Assembly (NCBI GenBank): GCA_951813395.1
Contig: OX638356.1
Location: 2,988,501 to 3,052,500, forward strand
DNA from: Longimicrobiales bacterium
GTDB taxonomy: Bacteria; Gemmatimonadota; Gemmatimonadetes; Longimicrobiales; Gaopeijiaceae
Direction of reading: 5' to 3'
DNA: 64,000 bases
Shown here: in pieces, positions 26,207 through 35,200 of the stretch
How positions within the stretch are numbered: the first letter of the stretch is position 1
Layout: every line of letters starts with the position of its first letter
Notes under the pieces: model-generated
Told to the model about the DNA's origin: nothing
The model's database searches: none
Seen by the model: the letters and a program-made list of their open reading frames with translations, nothing else
Position numbers and translations under genes: made by a program

Positions 26207-27289
26207 ATGTCCGGAAAGCGGTTCGCCCGGTACGCGACGCTGGTCGCGGCCATCGGGCTGGATCTCGTCTTCTTCCGCCCCACCGGGGGGCCTGCAGATG
26301 CCGGAGGCGGCCTGCTGGCGTTCGCGCACGGCGATCTGACCGGTGCAATGGCGGTGCAGGAACGGCACAACCCGGACCTTCTGGACATTCCCGGCGTGGC
26401 CGGAACCGCCGTCTCGATCGGCCTCGATGGCCGCCCCGTCGTCAAGGTGTACCTGGCAAGCGCCGGCGTTCTGGGGCTCCCCGCGAGTCTGGACGGGCAC
26501 GAATACGTGACCGAGGTGACCGGTGCCTTCCAGGCCCTGGGCGACATGCCGGCTTCGGCAGGCGATCCCGTGGACGGCGCTGACGGGAATGAGCCGACCG
26601 ATCCGAGGCAGTCGTTCCCGCGGCCCGTCCCCATCGGCGTTTCGACCGGACAGATCGACGTGACCGCCGGCACCATCGGCGCGAGGGTCGTTTCGGGCTC
26701 GAAGGTCTTCGCGCTCAGCAACAATCACGTCTACGCCAACCGCAACGCCGCCAAGCTCGGTGACCACGTCCTGCAGCCGGGCACGGTCGACGGGGGCGTC
26801 AACCCCACCGACGCCATCGGCACCCTCCACGACTTCGAACCGATCAGGTTCTGCGCGCCATTCCCGACCTGTCCCGCCAACCGGATCGATGCGGCCATCG
26901 CCACCACCACCATCGAACAGCTCGGCAACGGAACGCCGAGCAACGGGTACGGGACCCCGCGCAGCGAAACCGTCAAGGCGCGGCTCGGAATGGAGGTGCA
27001 GAAATACGGACGCACCACCGGGCACACCCTGAGCCGAATCAGCGGCATCAACGCCACCATGAACGTGGGATTCCGCGACAACACCGCCCGCTTCACGGGG
27101 CAGGTCGTGATCTCGGGCGGCAACTTCTCGGGACCCGGAGACTCCGGTTCACTGATCGTCTCGGCAGGGAGCGACGAGGAGGCACGCCGTCCCGTCGCCC
27201 TTCTCTTCGCAGGCAGTCAGACCAGTACGCTGGCGAACCCCATCGACCTGGTCCTGCAGCGGTTCGACGTCACGATCGATGGCAGCTGA
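26207..27289 (+). CDS. Secreted trypsin-like serine protease with N-terminal prodomain-like module
   Basis: A 360-residue S1-like protease. Start at ATG 26207 follows GAGGAGG at the right distance. After a signal-anchor-like N-terminus comes a small domain (about 45-115: IPGVAGTAVSIGLDGRPVVK). The protease core follows, with candidate triad His174 (ALSNNHVYA), Asp228 (NRIDAAIATTT) and Ser313 (SGPGDSGSLIVSAG). It resembles the Nal1-like protease group. The small N-terminal domain recurs as a free protein in the next gene, which suggests a propeptide or inhibitor-like module. Confidence 0.83.
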   Translation: MSGKRFARYATLVAAIGLDLVFFRPTGGPADAGGGLLAFAHGDLTGAMAVQERHNPDLLDIPGVAGTAVSIGLDGRPVVKVYLASAGVLGLPASLDGHEYVTEVTGAFQALGDMPASAGDPVDGADGNEPTDPRQSFPRPVPIGVSTGQIDVTAGTIGARVVSGSKVFALSNNHVYANRNAAKLGDHVLQPGTVDGGVNPTDAIGTLHDFEPIRFCAPFPTCPANRIDAAIATTTIEQLGNGTPSNGYGTPRSETVKARLGMEVQKYGRTTGHTLSRISGINATMNVGFRDNTARFTGQVVISGGNFSGPGDSGSLIVSAGSDEEARRPVALLFAGSQTSTLANPIDLVLQRFDVTIDGS

Positions 27290-27509
27290 GACAGTGGGCG
27301 ATTCCGTGGAGAGCGCGCGCAGGGAGGTCACCCGGAAGGTGATGGGGATGAAGGGCGTGGTGGGCACGGCGATCGGACTGCGGCAGGGCAAGCCCTGTAT
27401 CAAGGTCTACCTGGAGAAGGACGATGCGGGGTTGCGCCGTCGGCTGCCTCGCACCGCTGGCGGCGTGCCCGTGGACATCGAGGTGACCGGGGGGATGCAA
27501 CGGTTGTGA
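27279..27509 (+). CDS. Stand-alone copy of the protease N-terminal module
   Basis: A 76-residue protein overlapping the protease gene by 11 bases. Residues 26-47 (GVVGTAIGLRQGKPCIKVYL) match the protease's GVAGTAVSIGLDGRPVVKVYL in order and spacing, and the ending GGVPVDIEVTG matches the protease's HEYVTEVTG. It has no signal peptide and a basic, helical N-terminus. It may act in trans on the protease as an immunity or chaperone-like factor, or be a remnant of duplication. The overlap and shared domain argue that it is a real gene. Confidence 0.75.
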   Translation: MAAETVGDSVESARREVTRKVMGMKGVVGTAIGLRQGKPCIKVYLEKDDAGLRRRLPRTAGGVPVDIEVTGGMQRL

Positions 27510-27544
27510 GCGCGGGGCGCTGCCCCTCCGCAACCAGGCCCTGA

Positions 27545-29365
27545 CTAACGCCGCAGCCGCCAGAACCTGGACTCGTAGCTGAACACGGTGTACGCCAGCA
27601 TCCTGCCGGTCGGATCGTACGCCGGCTGGGTTTTCTGCGTCGGATCCGTCGTCAACTGTTCCGAAGGTCCACCGCCGAAGGGCACCCGATGGACCTGGAA
27701 GAAGCCGTCCCGTCCGGGACCGATGTACGCCACCCATGCGCCGTCCGGGGACACCGAGATGCCCGAATGAACCTGGTCGGAGTTCCATTCGTGGAAGCGC
27801 TCGGGCGTGCCGCCTGAACGCTCGACCACGTATAGCGCCTTGTTGCCCGCGCCCTCCGCCGCTTCGAAGACCAGCGCCCCGGAGCCGGGCGTCCACTCGG
27901 CTTGCAGCGCATCGTGGGGGAAGTCGCCCATGTGCACGATCTGTTGCGACCGCGTCTCACCCGTTTCCTGGTTCACGGGGATGACATGGAGAAAGCTCTT
28001 TCTCGCTCCCGCGGCGTCGCGCGTATAGCTCGGGAAGGAAATCCATCTGCCGTCCGGGGACCAGCGGGGCCAGCCGGTTTCGTGGCCATGCTCCGATATC
28101 AGGCGCGGCGACGACGGGTCGTCCACCGGAATGAGATAGATGTCGTCCGTGTCGTCGATGTGGCTGTGGTACGCGATCCAGCGGCCGTTGGGCGACCAGT
28201 GCATGCCCTGATCCTCGGAGTAGGAACTGCGCACCACGCGGTCCGGTGCTGTCTTCGGCAATCCTGAAGACGCGTCGACGATGCCGATGTGCTGGTCGAT
28301 GTCGGGGTAGTTCACGTCGTCGGTGGCAACGCGCCAGCGTCCGAAGGTGAACGAGATTTCGTCGCCGGCAGGGCTCCAGGTTGGCGTCTCGGACTGGAAT
28401 GCGGTGATTCGGGTCACTTCACCGCCGCCGGCCGGGACGGCAGACAGCGTCACCATGTAGTACTGGCTCCGATACACGATCCCGCCATCGGTGGTGACCC
28501 CGGGACCATAGACGTCACGCTCGTCGGTGGCGAGACGCTCCGCGGGACCTCCGCCCACCGGCCGGCCCCAGAGCTCCAGGACACCGTCCCCGCCGGGGGC
28601 CGCGTAGTAGATGTCGGACCCATCCGGAGAGAACGCCACGCGGCCGTACGGCTCGTGCCCGTCCAGCCAGGTGACGGGATCTTCGCGGCACGGGTATCTG
28701 AGGTGCTGCACGCCCAGTTCACGCTCGATGCACGCCACCTCGCCCGTCGGAGAGACGACCGGGTAGAAGAGCCTGCCGGCGTCCGCAACGATCTCCCCTG
28801 AATCGCCCGGCGCGCCGATTCTCCACACCCGGGACCCGCCCGATCCCCGCACGACGCCCACCACCGACGCGCCGTCGGGTGCCCACGCGAGCTCGAGCAA
28901 CGCGTCCCGCGGCGGGAGCGCGGCGCTGTATCCGTTCGCCCAGAGCGCCTCCTTGGCGCCCGAGGCCACGTCGTACACGAACCAGCCCTGCCTGCGCCGG
29001 TCGAACGAGCGTTCGTGCACGAGAAGGCGCCGGCTGTCCGGGTGCCAGGTCACGTAGCGCACCTGACTCGGCGCAAGGCCCAGGCTCCGGGTCTCGCCGC
29101 CGTTCAGGTCGGTCACAAGCACTTCCCTGCCCTGGGTATACGCCAGCAGCCGCCCATCCGGCGAAACGGCCCCGGCCGGATCGCGGTAGGCCACCGGTCC
29201 CATCTGATGCGCCGTGGCGAGGTGCACGGGTTCCCGCACGCTGGAATCGCACGTAGCGGTCGCCAGGCACGCGGCGCTCGAGACGACTGCGGCCGCGAAC
29301 ACGCGACGGGCACGCGCGACGGCCACGGAGGAGCTCCGGCAACGATTCGGCGGCAGTGTCTGCAT
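27545..29365 (-). CDS. Exported TolB/PD40-type beta-propeller protein
   Basis: A 606-residue protein with a signal sequence and a cysteine near its end (SSAAC or TATC, so lipid anchoring is possible). The rest is PD40/TolB-type propeller repeats: SPDGRLLAYT, WHPDSRRLLVHE, AWAPDGASVVGV, FSPDGSDIYYAA, WSPAGDEISFTF, WSPNGRWIAYHS, WSPDGRWISFP, VSPDGAWVAYIG, YDPTGRMLAYT. Such propellers bind proteins or ligands in the periplasm. There is no C-terminal peptidase domain, so it is not a prolyl oligopeptidase. Divergent from the next gene. Confidence 0.82.
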   Translation of the reverse strand: MQTLPPNRCRSSSVAVARARRVFAAAVVSSAACLATATCDSSVREPVHLATAHQMGPVAYRDPAGAVSPDGRLLAYTQGREVLVTDLNGGETRSLGLAPSQVRYVTWHPDSRRLLVHERSFDRRRQGWFVYDVASGAKEALWANGYSAALPPRDALLELAWAPDGASVVGVVRGSGGSRVWRIGAPGDSGEIVADAGRLFYPVVSPTGEVACIERELGVQHLRYPCREDPVTWLDGHEPYGRVAFSPDGSDIYYAAPGGDGVLELWGRPVGGGPAERLATDERDVYGPGVTTDGGIVYRSQYYMVTLSAVPAGGGEVTRITAFQSETPTWSPAGDEISFTFGRWRVATDDVNYPDIDQHIGIVDASSGLPKTAPDRVVRSSYSEDQGMHWSPNGRWIAYHSHIDDTDDIYLIPVDDPSSPRLISEHGHETGWPRWSPDGRWISFPSYTRDAAGARKSFLHVIPVNQETGETRSQQIVHMGDFPHDALQAEWTPGSGALVFEAAEGAGNKALYVVERSGGTPERFHEWNSDQVHSGISVSPDGAWVAYIGPGRDGFFQVHRVPFGGGPSEQLTTDPTQKTQPAYDPTGRMLAYTVFSYESRFWRLRR

Positions 29366-29487
29366 CCCTGTACGATAGGAGATGACCGCAGCACTTGGCT
29401 AATGTGCGCTCGACGGCGCACTATTGGATGCGCGTCGGCCCACCCGACGGGAAGAACAGGATCCCCGACCCCGAGGAACCACGAGTC

Positions 29488-31965
29488 ATGTCAACACAAG
29501 AACACCGTCCGCAAACAAATGTGCCGCCCGGGCTCATCGCGCTGGCCGCCCTGACCCTTCTCGGTCCCTTGCCCATCCATGGCCAGACCACCGCCGAGGC
29601 GGACTCGCCTGCCTCAATTGCGGCCGCTCTCACCGCCTTCTCCGCCGCCGTCGCGGTGGTGGACGGCGACATCTACGTCGGTCGGCCCGGAGTCCTGCCG
29701 CTTTTCCCCATGCCGGGCAATCGGCAGGGTGGAGTGCACGTGTTCAGCCGCGCGGGGGACTCCTGGACGGAGACGGCGTCGCTGGCCCCGGATGAGGCGC
29801 AGTCGGCGATCGCGTACGGGGAAGGGCTGGCCGCAGCCGGCGATGTGATGGTTGTAGGTGCCCCCAACGACGGAACAGGCGCGGTCTACGTCTACCGGCG
29901 AACGTCGGGCGAGTGGCGTCTGCAGCAACGCCTGACTCGGTCGACGGCCGGCGCCGACGACCGCTTCGGGGCGACGGTCGCCACCAATGGCCGCGACATC
30001 GTCGTCGGTGCTCCCGGGGCGGATTCGGGAACGGGCGTCGCCGTCGTCTTCGCAGGGGACGAGACCGGGTACTCGGAAGCCGCGACCCTGCGTCCCGGCG
30101 ATGTCCCGTCAGGGGCCGGCTTCGGCACGGCCATGGACCTGGAGGGCAACCTGCTCGCCATTGGAGCTCCCGGGGGCGGCATCGCCCTGATTCCGGGCAC
30201 CGGCCCGCCCAACTTCCAGCCGGGCTCGGTCCACCTGTACGGTGGTGGAGACGGGACCTGGTCCCCGGTCGGCAGCCTCGCACCCCCCGATCCCGGACCG
30301 GCTTCGCTGGGTGCCAGCGTCGCCCTGTCGGGGGGCGAGGTCTTCGCGGGCGCGCCCCTGAGCGCCCAGTTCACCGGCGCCGTGTTCCACTTCACGCGGT
30401 CGGCGGAAGCCGGTTCCGGGGAGTGGACCCTCGCCAACGCCATTCGGCCCGAGTCCCCGACCCCCATGTCCGGCTTCGGCATGGCGGTTGCGGCTTCGGG
30501 CGACGACGTCGTGGCCGGGACCCCGCTGACCGGGGGCGGCATCGGCGGGGGATTCGCGTTCCGCCGGAACGGGACGGGCGACTGGGCACAGGTTGCCACC
30601 TTCGGACCGGGCAGCCCGTTCGCCTTCTATGGCATCGCCGTCGCGGTGGACGACGATCTCGCCGTGGTGGGCGCCCCGGGCGCCGACTTCTTCGAGGGTG
30701 CCGGCTTCGTGTTCCAACGCACTCCGGACGGCTGGGAGGCGGAGGGAACGATCGTCGACGACGACGCCGGCATCGCTGCCGTGCTGGGAGAAGCGAACGA
30801 GTGCGAAGACGGCTCCGCCGCGGGATTCGCGTGCAGCGAAGTCGATCTCGTCGCGTTCCTTCCGACAAGCGACCTCGGGGGCAAGCGCGGGATGATCGCC
30901 AACGACATCTGGGGCTGGACCGACCCCGAGTCCGGGCGGGAGTACGCGATCATGGGCCGGGCCGACGGCACGACCTTCGTGGACCTGAGCGATCCGGGCA
31001 ATCCCGTGTACCTGGGCGAAATGCCCCTGACCGAAGGCGCGATCGTCAACATGTGGCGGGACATCAAGGTCTACGAAAACCACGCATTCGTGGTCGCCGA
31101 CAACGCCGGGGCCCACGGCGTGCAGGTGTTCGACCTGACGCAGCTGCGCGACGTGGCGGATCCGCCGGTCACCTTCGAACCCACCACCGTCTACGACGGG
31201 ATCAACTCCGCCCACAACATCGTGATCAACGAGGAAACCGGCTTCGCCTACGTGGTCGGGGCTTCCGGCGGGGGAGAGACCTGCGGCGGCGGATTGCACA
31301 TGATGGATCTGAGCGACCCGGCAAACCCCGCCTTTGCCGGATGCTTTGCCGACGCCAACACGGGCGGAGCGGGAACGGGGTACAGTCACGACGCACAGTG
31401 CGTCCGCTACAACGGCCCCGACGAGGAGTACGTCGGGCGCGAGATCTGCCTGGGCGCGAACGAAAACGCGCTGTCGATCGCGGACGTCACCGACAAGGAC
31501 GCCACCGTGCCGCTGTCGGCATCCTCCTACCCCAACACCGGCTACCTGCACCAGGGGTGGATTTCGGACGACCACCGCTACTTCTATATGAATGACGAGA
31601 CCGATGAACTGGGCGGCAACGTGTCGCGGACGCGCACGCTGGTGTGGGACATTCAGGACCTGAACGACCCGATCCTGGTCAAGGAGCATTTCGGCACCAC
31701 TGCGTCGTCGGACCACAACCTGTACGTGATCGGTGACCTGATGTATCAGGCCAACTATCTCAGCGGACTGCGCATTCTCGACATCTCCGATCCGGAGTCG
31801 CCCGAAGAGATCGGCTTCTTCGACACGGTGCCCTTCGGCGAGGACAACCCCGGGTTCGCCGGTGCGTGGAGCGTGTACCCGTACTTCGAGAGCGGCGTGG
31901 TCATCGTGTCCAGCATCAAGGAGGGACTGTTCGTCCTGAGGAAGCGGCCGCCGCGCGTGTCGTAG
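29488..31965 (+). CDS. Two-propeller surface protein: FG-GAP-like plus choice-of-anchor-B domain
   Basis: An 825-residue exported protein. ATG 29488 begins a signal peptide ending PIHGQ. Residues about 45-430 are seven or so integrin-like repeats (VVGAPNDGTGAVYVYRR, DIVVGAPGADSGTGVAVVF, LAIGAPGGGIA, EVFAGAPLSAQ, DVVAGTPLTGGG, LAVVGAPGADFFEG). Residues about 440-820 are a choice-of-anchor-B propeller (ANDIWGWTDPESGREYAIMG, TTFVDLSDPGNPVYLGEM, SAHNIVINEETGFAYVVGA, ASSDHNLYVIGDLMYQANY). The second part normally follows a sorting signal or stands alone; the join to FG-GAP-like repeats is unusual. Probable surface or secreted binding protein. Confidence 0.8.
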   Translation: MSTQEHRPQTNVPPGLIALAALTLLGPLPIHGQTTAEADSPASIAAALTAFSAAVAVVDGDIYVGRPGVLPLFPMPGNRQGGVHVFSRAGDSWTETASLAPDEAQSAIAYGEGLAAAGDVMVVGAPNDGTGAVYVYRRTSGEWRLQQRLTRSTAGADDRFGATVATNGRDIVVGAPGADSGTGVAVVFAGDETGYSEAATLRPGDVPSGAGFGTAMDLEGNLLAIGAPGGGIALIPGTGPPNFQPGSVHLYGGGDGTWSPVGSLAPPDPGPASLGASVALSGGEVFAGAPLSAQFTGAVFHFTRSAEAGSGEWTLANAIRPESPTPMSGFGMAVAASGDDVVAGTPLTGGGIGGGFAFRRNGTGDWAQVATFGPGSPFAFYGIAVAVDDDLAVVGAPGADFFEGAGFVFQRTPDGWEAEGTIVDDDAGIAAVLGEANECEDGSAAGFACSEVDLVAFLPTSDLGGKRGMIANDIWGWTDPESGREYAIMGRADGTTFVDLSDPGNPVYLGEMPLTEGAIVNMWRDIKVYENHAFVVADNAGAHGVQVFDLTQLRDVADPPVTFEPTTVYDGINSAHNIVINEETGFAYVVGASGGGETCGGGLHMMDLSDPANPAFAGCFADANTGGAGTGYSHDAQCVRYNGPDEEYVGREICLGANENALSIADVTDKDATVPLSASSYPNTGYLHQGWISDDHRYFYMNDETDELGGNVSRTRTLVWDIQDLNDPILVKEHFGTTASSDHNLYVIGDLMYQANYLSGLRILDISDPESPEEIGFFDTVPFGEDNPGFAGAWSVYPYFESGVVIVSSIKEGLFVLRKRPPRVS

Positions 31966-32013
31966 AGCGTGCGGATCTCGGCGGGACCTGATGCCGGCTG
32001 GGGACTGCCGACG

Positions 32014-33957
32014 CTACAGGATGGCGTTGGCGACCCACGCCCCCGCGTAGGCGAGAACGAGCATGTAGCAGAACTGCAGCGTCGGCCAGCGCCAGCCTCC
32101 CGTCTCGCGCCGCATGACGGCGACGGTGGACATGCACTGGAGCGCGAACACGAAGAACACGAGGAGTCCCACGGCCGCACCCAGGTCGAGATCCTGCTGG
32201 AGCGCCGCCTGGAGCTCGAACGCCTCTTCGTCCTCGCTCTCGACTCCGTAAATCGTGCCCAGTGTCCCGACGATCACCTCCCGGGCCGCCAGCGAGGTCA
32301 CCAGACCGATACCGATGCGCCAATCGAATCCCAGCGGCTCGATTGCGGGCTCGATGACCTGGCCGACCTGCCCCAGCGCGCTGTCACCGATCGGCGGGGT
32401 CTCGCCTCCCGGCGTCCTGGGGAATTGCGTGAGGGCCCAGAGCACCACGGTGACAGCCATGATGATCTTGCCCACGCGGCGCAGAAAGACCTTCGTGCGA
32501 TCCAGCAGCCGGGTCAGAATCGACCGCGCCGTGGGCAGCCGGTAGGGAGGCAGCTCCATCACGAACGGGGCGGAGCGACCCCGCAGCAGGGTGCGCTTCA
32601 GGAGCGCCGCCGTCACGATGGCCGCCATCACTCCCATCAGGTACAGCCCTGTCAGGACCGCCGCACGGGTACCGAAAAACGGTCCCAGCAGGGGTTGGGC
32701 GGGGATGAACGCGGCGATCAGCAGGGCGTACACCGGCAGGCGCGCCGAGCACGTCATGAAGGGCGCGACGAAGATCGTGGCGATCCTGTCCCGTTCGTCC
32801 TCCACCGTGCGGGCGGACATGATGGCCGGGACCGCACACGCGTAGGCCGAGAGCAGGGGCAGAAACGACTTGCCCTGGAGACCGACGCGGTGCATGAGCC
32901 GATCGGCAATCACGGCCGCACGGGCCATGTAGCCCGAATCCTCCAGGATCGCGATAAAGAAGAAGAGGATCAGGATCTGGGGCAGAAACACCATCACGGA
33001 ACCGACACCCGCCCACACTCCGTCGAGCAGGAGGGAGCGGAACCAGCTCTCGGGAAGCGCCGCTGCGAGGTAGTTCCCGGACGCGGCGATGGCAGCCTCC
33101 GTGCCGTCCATCAGCGGCACCGCCCAGGCGAAGATGGATTGGAAGACCAGCGCGACGACCCCCGCAAAGACCAGGGGTCCCCAGAATCGGTGCAGCACCA
33201 GCGCATCCAGGCGCTGGGTCGTGCGCGAGAGGCGGGGAGCCTGGAACCCGGCCGAGCGACCGAGTTCGCGGGCGCGCTGCCGGCGTTCCGCAAACAGGTC
33301 GATCATGGGCAGGACCCGACCGCCGCCCCTACCCTCTGCGTGCTCGGCCACGGTGACGATCGGACACGCGCGCACCTCCTCGCCCCCCGTGTGGAGCGCT
33401 TCGAGGAAGACACGCACCGGCTGCAGCGTCGCGACGTCACGCGCGTTGACCAGCGCCACCTCCACGCCCAGCTCCTTCGACAGGCCCGAGCAACGGAGCG
33501 CTCCTTCCCGCCGGCCCAGTTCGTCGGCCATGGTGAGCACGACCAGCGTCGGGATGCCGAGGCCCAGAACCGGCTCGGCGACCATCAGGTGCGACTCGAG
33601 GCGTGTGGCGTCCAGCACCAGCACGATCGCGTCGGGCTGGCGGTCGCCTTCGAATTCGCCGAGGAGCACGTCGCGGGTGACCATCTGGTCGAGACTGCGC
33701 GCTGAAAGGCCGTGGACGCCCGGCAGGTCGATCAACTCCACCGGCCCAGCCGACAGATTGACCGTGCCGCATCTGCGTTCCACGGTCACGCCCGGATAGT
33801 TCGCCACTCGCTGGCGAAGACCGGTGAGGTGGTTGAAGAGGGTGGATTTGCCTGCGTTCGGGGGACCTACAACGGCAACCAGCGGCGTGCCCTTATCGAC
33901 CCCGACCCCCTGCGCCGAACCCCGGTTCCGCGCGGTCGACCCGGTCCCTACGTTCAA
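32014..33957 (-). CDS. feoB: Ferrous iron transporter FeoB
   Basis: A 647-residue inner-membrane iron(II) transporter with an N-terminal GTPase. G1 is GPPNAGKST, G2 YPGVTVE, G3 DLPG. The G4 position reads TMAD rather than the usual NxxD. The membrane part has both gate regions (ILEDSGYMARAAVIADRLMH, MTCSARLPVYALLIAAF) and ends VANAIL. The start is taken as TTG 33957, which overlaps the feoA stop (TTGA), because no ATG or GTG lies between it and the G1 loop. Somewhat short because the C-terminal cytoplasmic tail is missing; no FeoC follows. A Fur-type box precedes feoA. Confidence 0.93.
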   Translation of the reverse strand: MNVGTGSTARNRGSAQGVGVDKGTPLVAVVGPPNAGKSTLFNHLTGLRQRVANYPGVTVERRCGTVNLSAGPVELIDLPGVHGLSARSLDQMVTRDVLLGEFEGDRQPDAIVLVLDATRLESHLMVAEPVLGLGIPTLVVLTMADELGRREGALRCSGLSKELGVEVALVNARDVATLQPVRVFLEALHTGGEEVRACPIVTVAEHAEGRGGGRVLPMIDLFAERRQRARELGRSAGFQAPRLSRTTQRLDALVLHRFWGPLVFAGVVALVFQSIFAWAVPLMDGTEAAIAASGNYLAAALPESWFRSLLLDGVWAGVGSVMVFLPQILILFFFIAILEDSGYMARAAVIADRLMHRVGLQGKSFLPLLSAYACAVPAIMSARTVEDERDRIATIFVAPFMTCSARLPVYALLIAAFIPAQPLLGPFFGTRAAVLTGLYLMGVMAAIVTAALLKRTLLRGRSAPFVMELPPYRLPTARSILTRLLDRTKVFLRRVGKIIMAVTVVLWALTQFPRTPGGETPPIGDSALGQVGQVIEPAIEPLGFDWRIGIGLVTSLAAREVIVGTLGTIYGVESEDEEAFELQAALQQDLDLGAAVGLLVFFVFALQCMSTVAVMRRETGGWRWPTLQFCYMLVLAYAGAWVANAIL

Positions 33958-34247
33958 TTCGAGTCGAGAACCCCCGCGGCTTCCAGCGAGCTGCGCACAC
34001 ACAGACAGGATGCGGTTTCCTTGCGTAGCGCGACCAGCCCACCGTCCACGCGATAGACCGTGGGTCCTCCAGCCGGAGCGTGCCGCACCGGACAAAGCCT
34101 GCACCCGGGCACAATCCCCCGCTCGAGCAACGGCTCAACGTCCTCGCCGGCCACGTCGATCCGGACCAGGACAACCTCCTCTTCCAGCGGGACGTCCGCC
34201 AGCATGCGATCGGCAGGTTGCTGCTCCGTTTCCGGCACGCGTTTCAC
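33954..34247 (-). CDS. feoA: FeoA-like SH3 protein
   Basis: A 97-residue FeoA, the small cytosolic partner of FeoB. The SH3-like core is visible: LADVPLEEEVVLVRIDV, LLERGIVPGCRLCPVR, YRVDGGLVALRKETASCLCV. GTG at 34247 follows GGGAGGAA. Its stop overlaps the feoB start, so the two are coupled. Cysteines near the C-terminus (SCLCV) are not general in the family. Confidence 0.88.
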   Translation of the reverse strand: MKRVPETEQQPADRMLADVPLEEEVVLVRIDVAGEDVEPLLERGIVPGCRLCPVRHAPAGGPTVYRVDGGLVALRKETASCLCVRSSLEAAGVLDSN

Positions 34248-34316
34248 GCTTCCTCCCGGCGGTTCGCGGACGAACTACCCATTTCGGGGGCCTCATGCAT
34301 GCTTCGGTGGGATCCG

Positions 34317-34341
34317 TTGAGATTGAAACTGATTCTCAATC
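34317..34341. promoter_or_regulatory. Fur-type operator upstream of feoAB
   Basis: ATTGAAACTGATTCTCAAT at 34322-34340 is an imperfect 19-bp palindrome; seven of nine positions pair across a central G. The inner 7-1-7 halves TGAAACT and ATTCTCA match the Fur consensus half TGATAAT at five and six of seven positions. A wider arm pair TTGAGA (34317) and TCTCAA (34334) overlaps it. It lies 70 bases before feoA and 100 before the divergent YigZ gene, in the most AT-rich part of the gap. No fur gene is in the window. Confidence 0.65.
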
Positions 34342-34441
34342 GGCCGGCACGGTATTAGAGTAAGGTGGCAACCCGGAAATGGAAAGCCCGCGCCGCGTCC
34401 GCGCCACGTCCCGGATCACCACGACCTCCAGGAGCCTGCGC

Positions 34442-35059
34442 TTGGAAGATCCCTATCCGGTACCCAGCGGCACGGCGCGCTTTGAGGAAGTGATCCGCCG
34501 GAGCCGGTTCGTCAGTTGCGCGGGGCGTGCCGCGTCGCGCGAGTCCGCTCTCCGGTTCGTCCAGTCCGTAAGAGACCGGTTCCCGGGGGCCACCCACCAT
34601 TGTTGGGCATTCAACGCCGGGCCGCCCGGATCGACCGCCCGGATCGGCTCCAGCGACGCCGGCGAGCCGCGGGGCACGGCCGGCATGCCCATCCTCACGG
34701 CGGTGCTCCACTCCGGGGTAGGCGAAGTGGTGGTCGTCTGCGCCCGATACTACGGCGGAGTGAAGCTTGGAACCGGCGGGCTGGCACGCGCCTATGCGCG
34801 AGGTGCCAAGGGCGTCCTCGCGGCCTGCCCGACCGAGCGGAAGGTGAACCGCGTTGCGGTCCTGATCACCGTTCCGTACGAGGCGTCCGGCAGGATCGAC
34901 CCCGTCCTTCGCAAACTGGATGCGAAGGTCCTCACGCGGAATTTCGGGACCGATGTCCGCTACCGGGTCCAGATACCCGTCGTCAACCGGTCAAGCCTGG
35001 TTGGCTCGATCGCGGGCGCAACGGGAGGCCGTGGGCGCGTAGAAGATTCCCGCGAATAG
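34442..35059 (+). CDS. yigZ: YigZ/IMPACT-family protein
   Basis: A 205-residue YigZ-like protein, conserved and linked to translation control or proline peptidase-like activity, without a settled bacterial role. Motifs: YPVPSGTARFEEVIRRSRFV, FPGATHHCWAF, SSDAGEPRGTAGMPILTAV, VVVVCARYYGGVKLGTGGL. TTG at 34442 is preferred: AGGAG lies eight bases upstream and the length then matches the 204-residue E. coli protein. ATG 34379 would add 21 unconserved residues. Divergent from feoAB. Confidence 0.88.
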   Translation: MEDPYPVPSGTARFEEVIRRSRFVSCAGRAASRESALRFVQSVRDRFPGATHHCWAFNAGPPGSTARIGSSDAGEPRGTAGMPILTAVLHSGVGEVVVVCARYYGGVKLGTGGLARAYARGAKGVLAACPTERKVNRVAVLITVPYEASGRIDPVLRKLDAKVLTRNFGTDVRYRVQIPVVNRSSLVGSIAGATGGRGRVEDSRE

Positions 35060-35150
35060 TAGAACCTGGCAGCCGGGATCGCCCGACCGCGCGCGGGATA
35101 CGCTCTGTTGTTGCGCCAGCCGGCTGGCTGGTCAGGTGGCGCTTGCGGAT

Positions 35151-35185
35151 GCGGCGCCGCCCCGTGTCACCACAGGGGGCGCCGC
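35151..35185 (-). terminator. Strong hairpin after the cold-shock gene
   Basis: GCGGCGCC (35151-35158) pairs with GGCGCCGC (35178-35185), and an inner CCC/GGG and GTG/CAC pair extend the stem around loop TCAC. It lies 16 bases past the csp stop, but no T-run follows on that strand. It may end csp transcription or protect the mRNA. Confidence 0.5.
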
Positions 35186-35200
35186 AACTCTACCGGTGGT

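Noticed and set aside
30109-31716. Long minus-strand frame opposite the two-propeller gene
   Set aside because: Composition is typical of antisense of GC-rich coding DNA, and the plus-strand protein has clear repeats.
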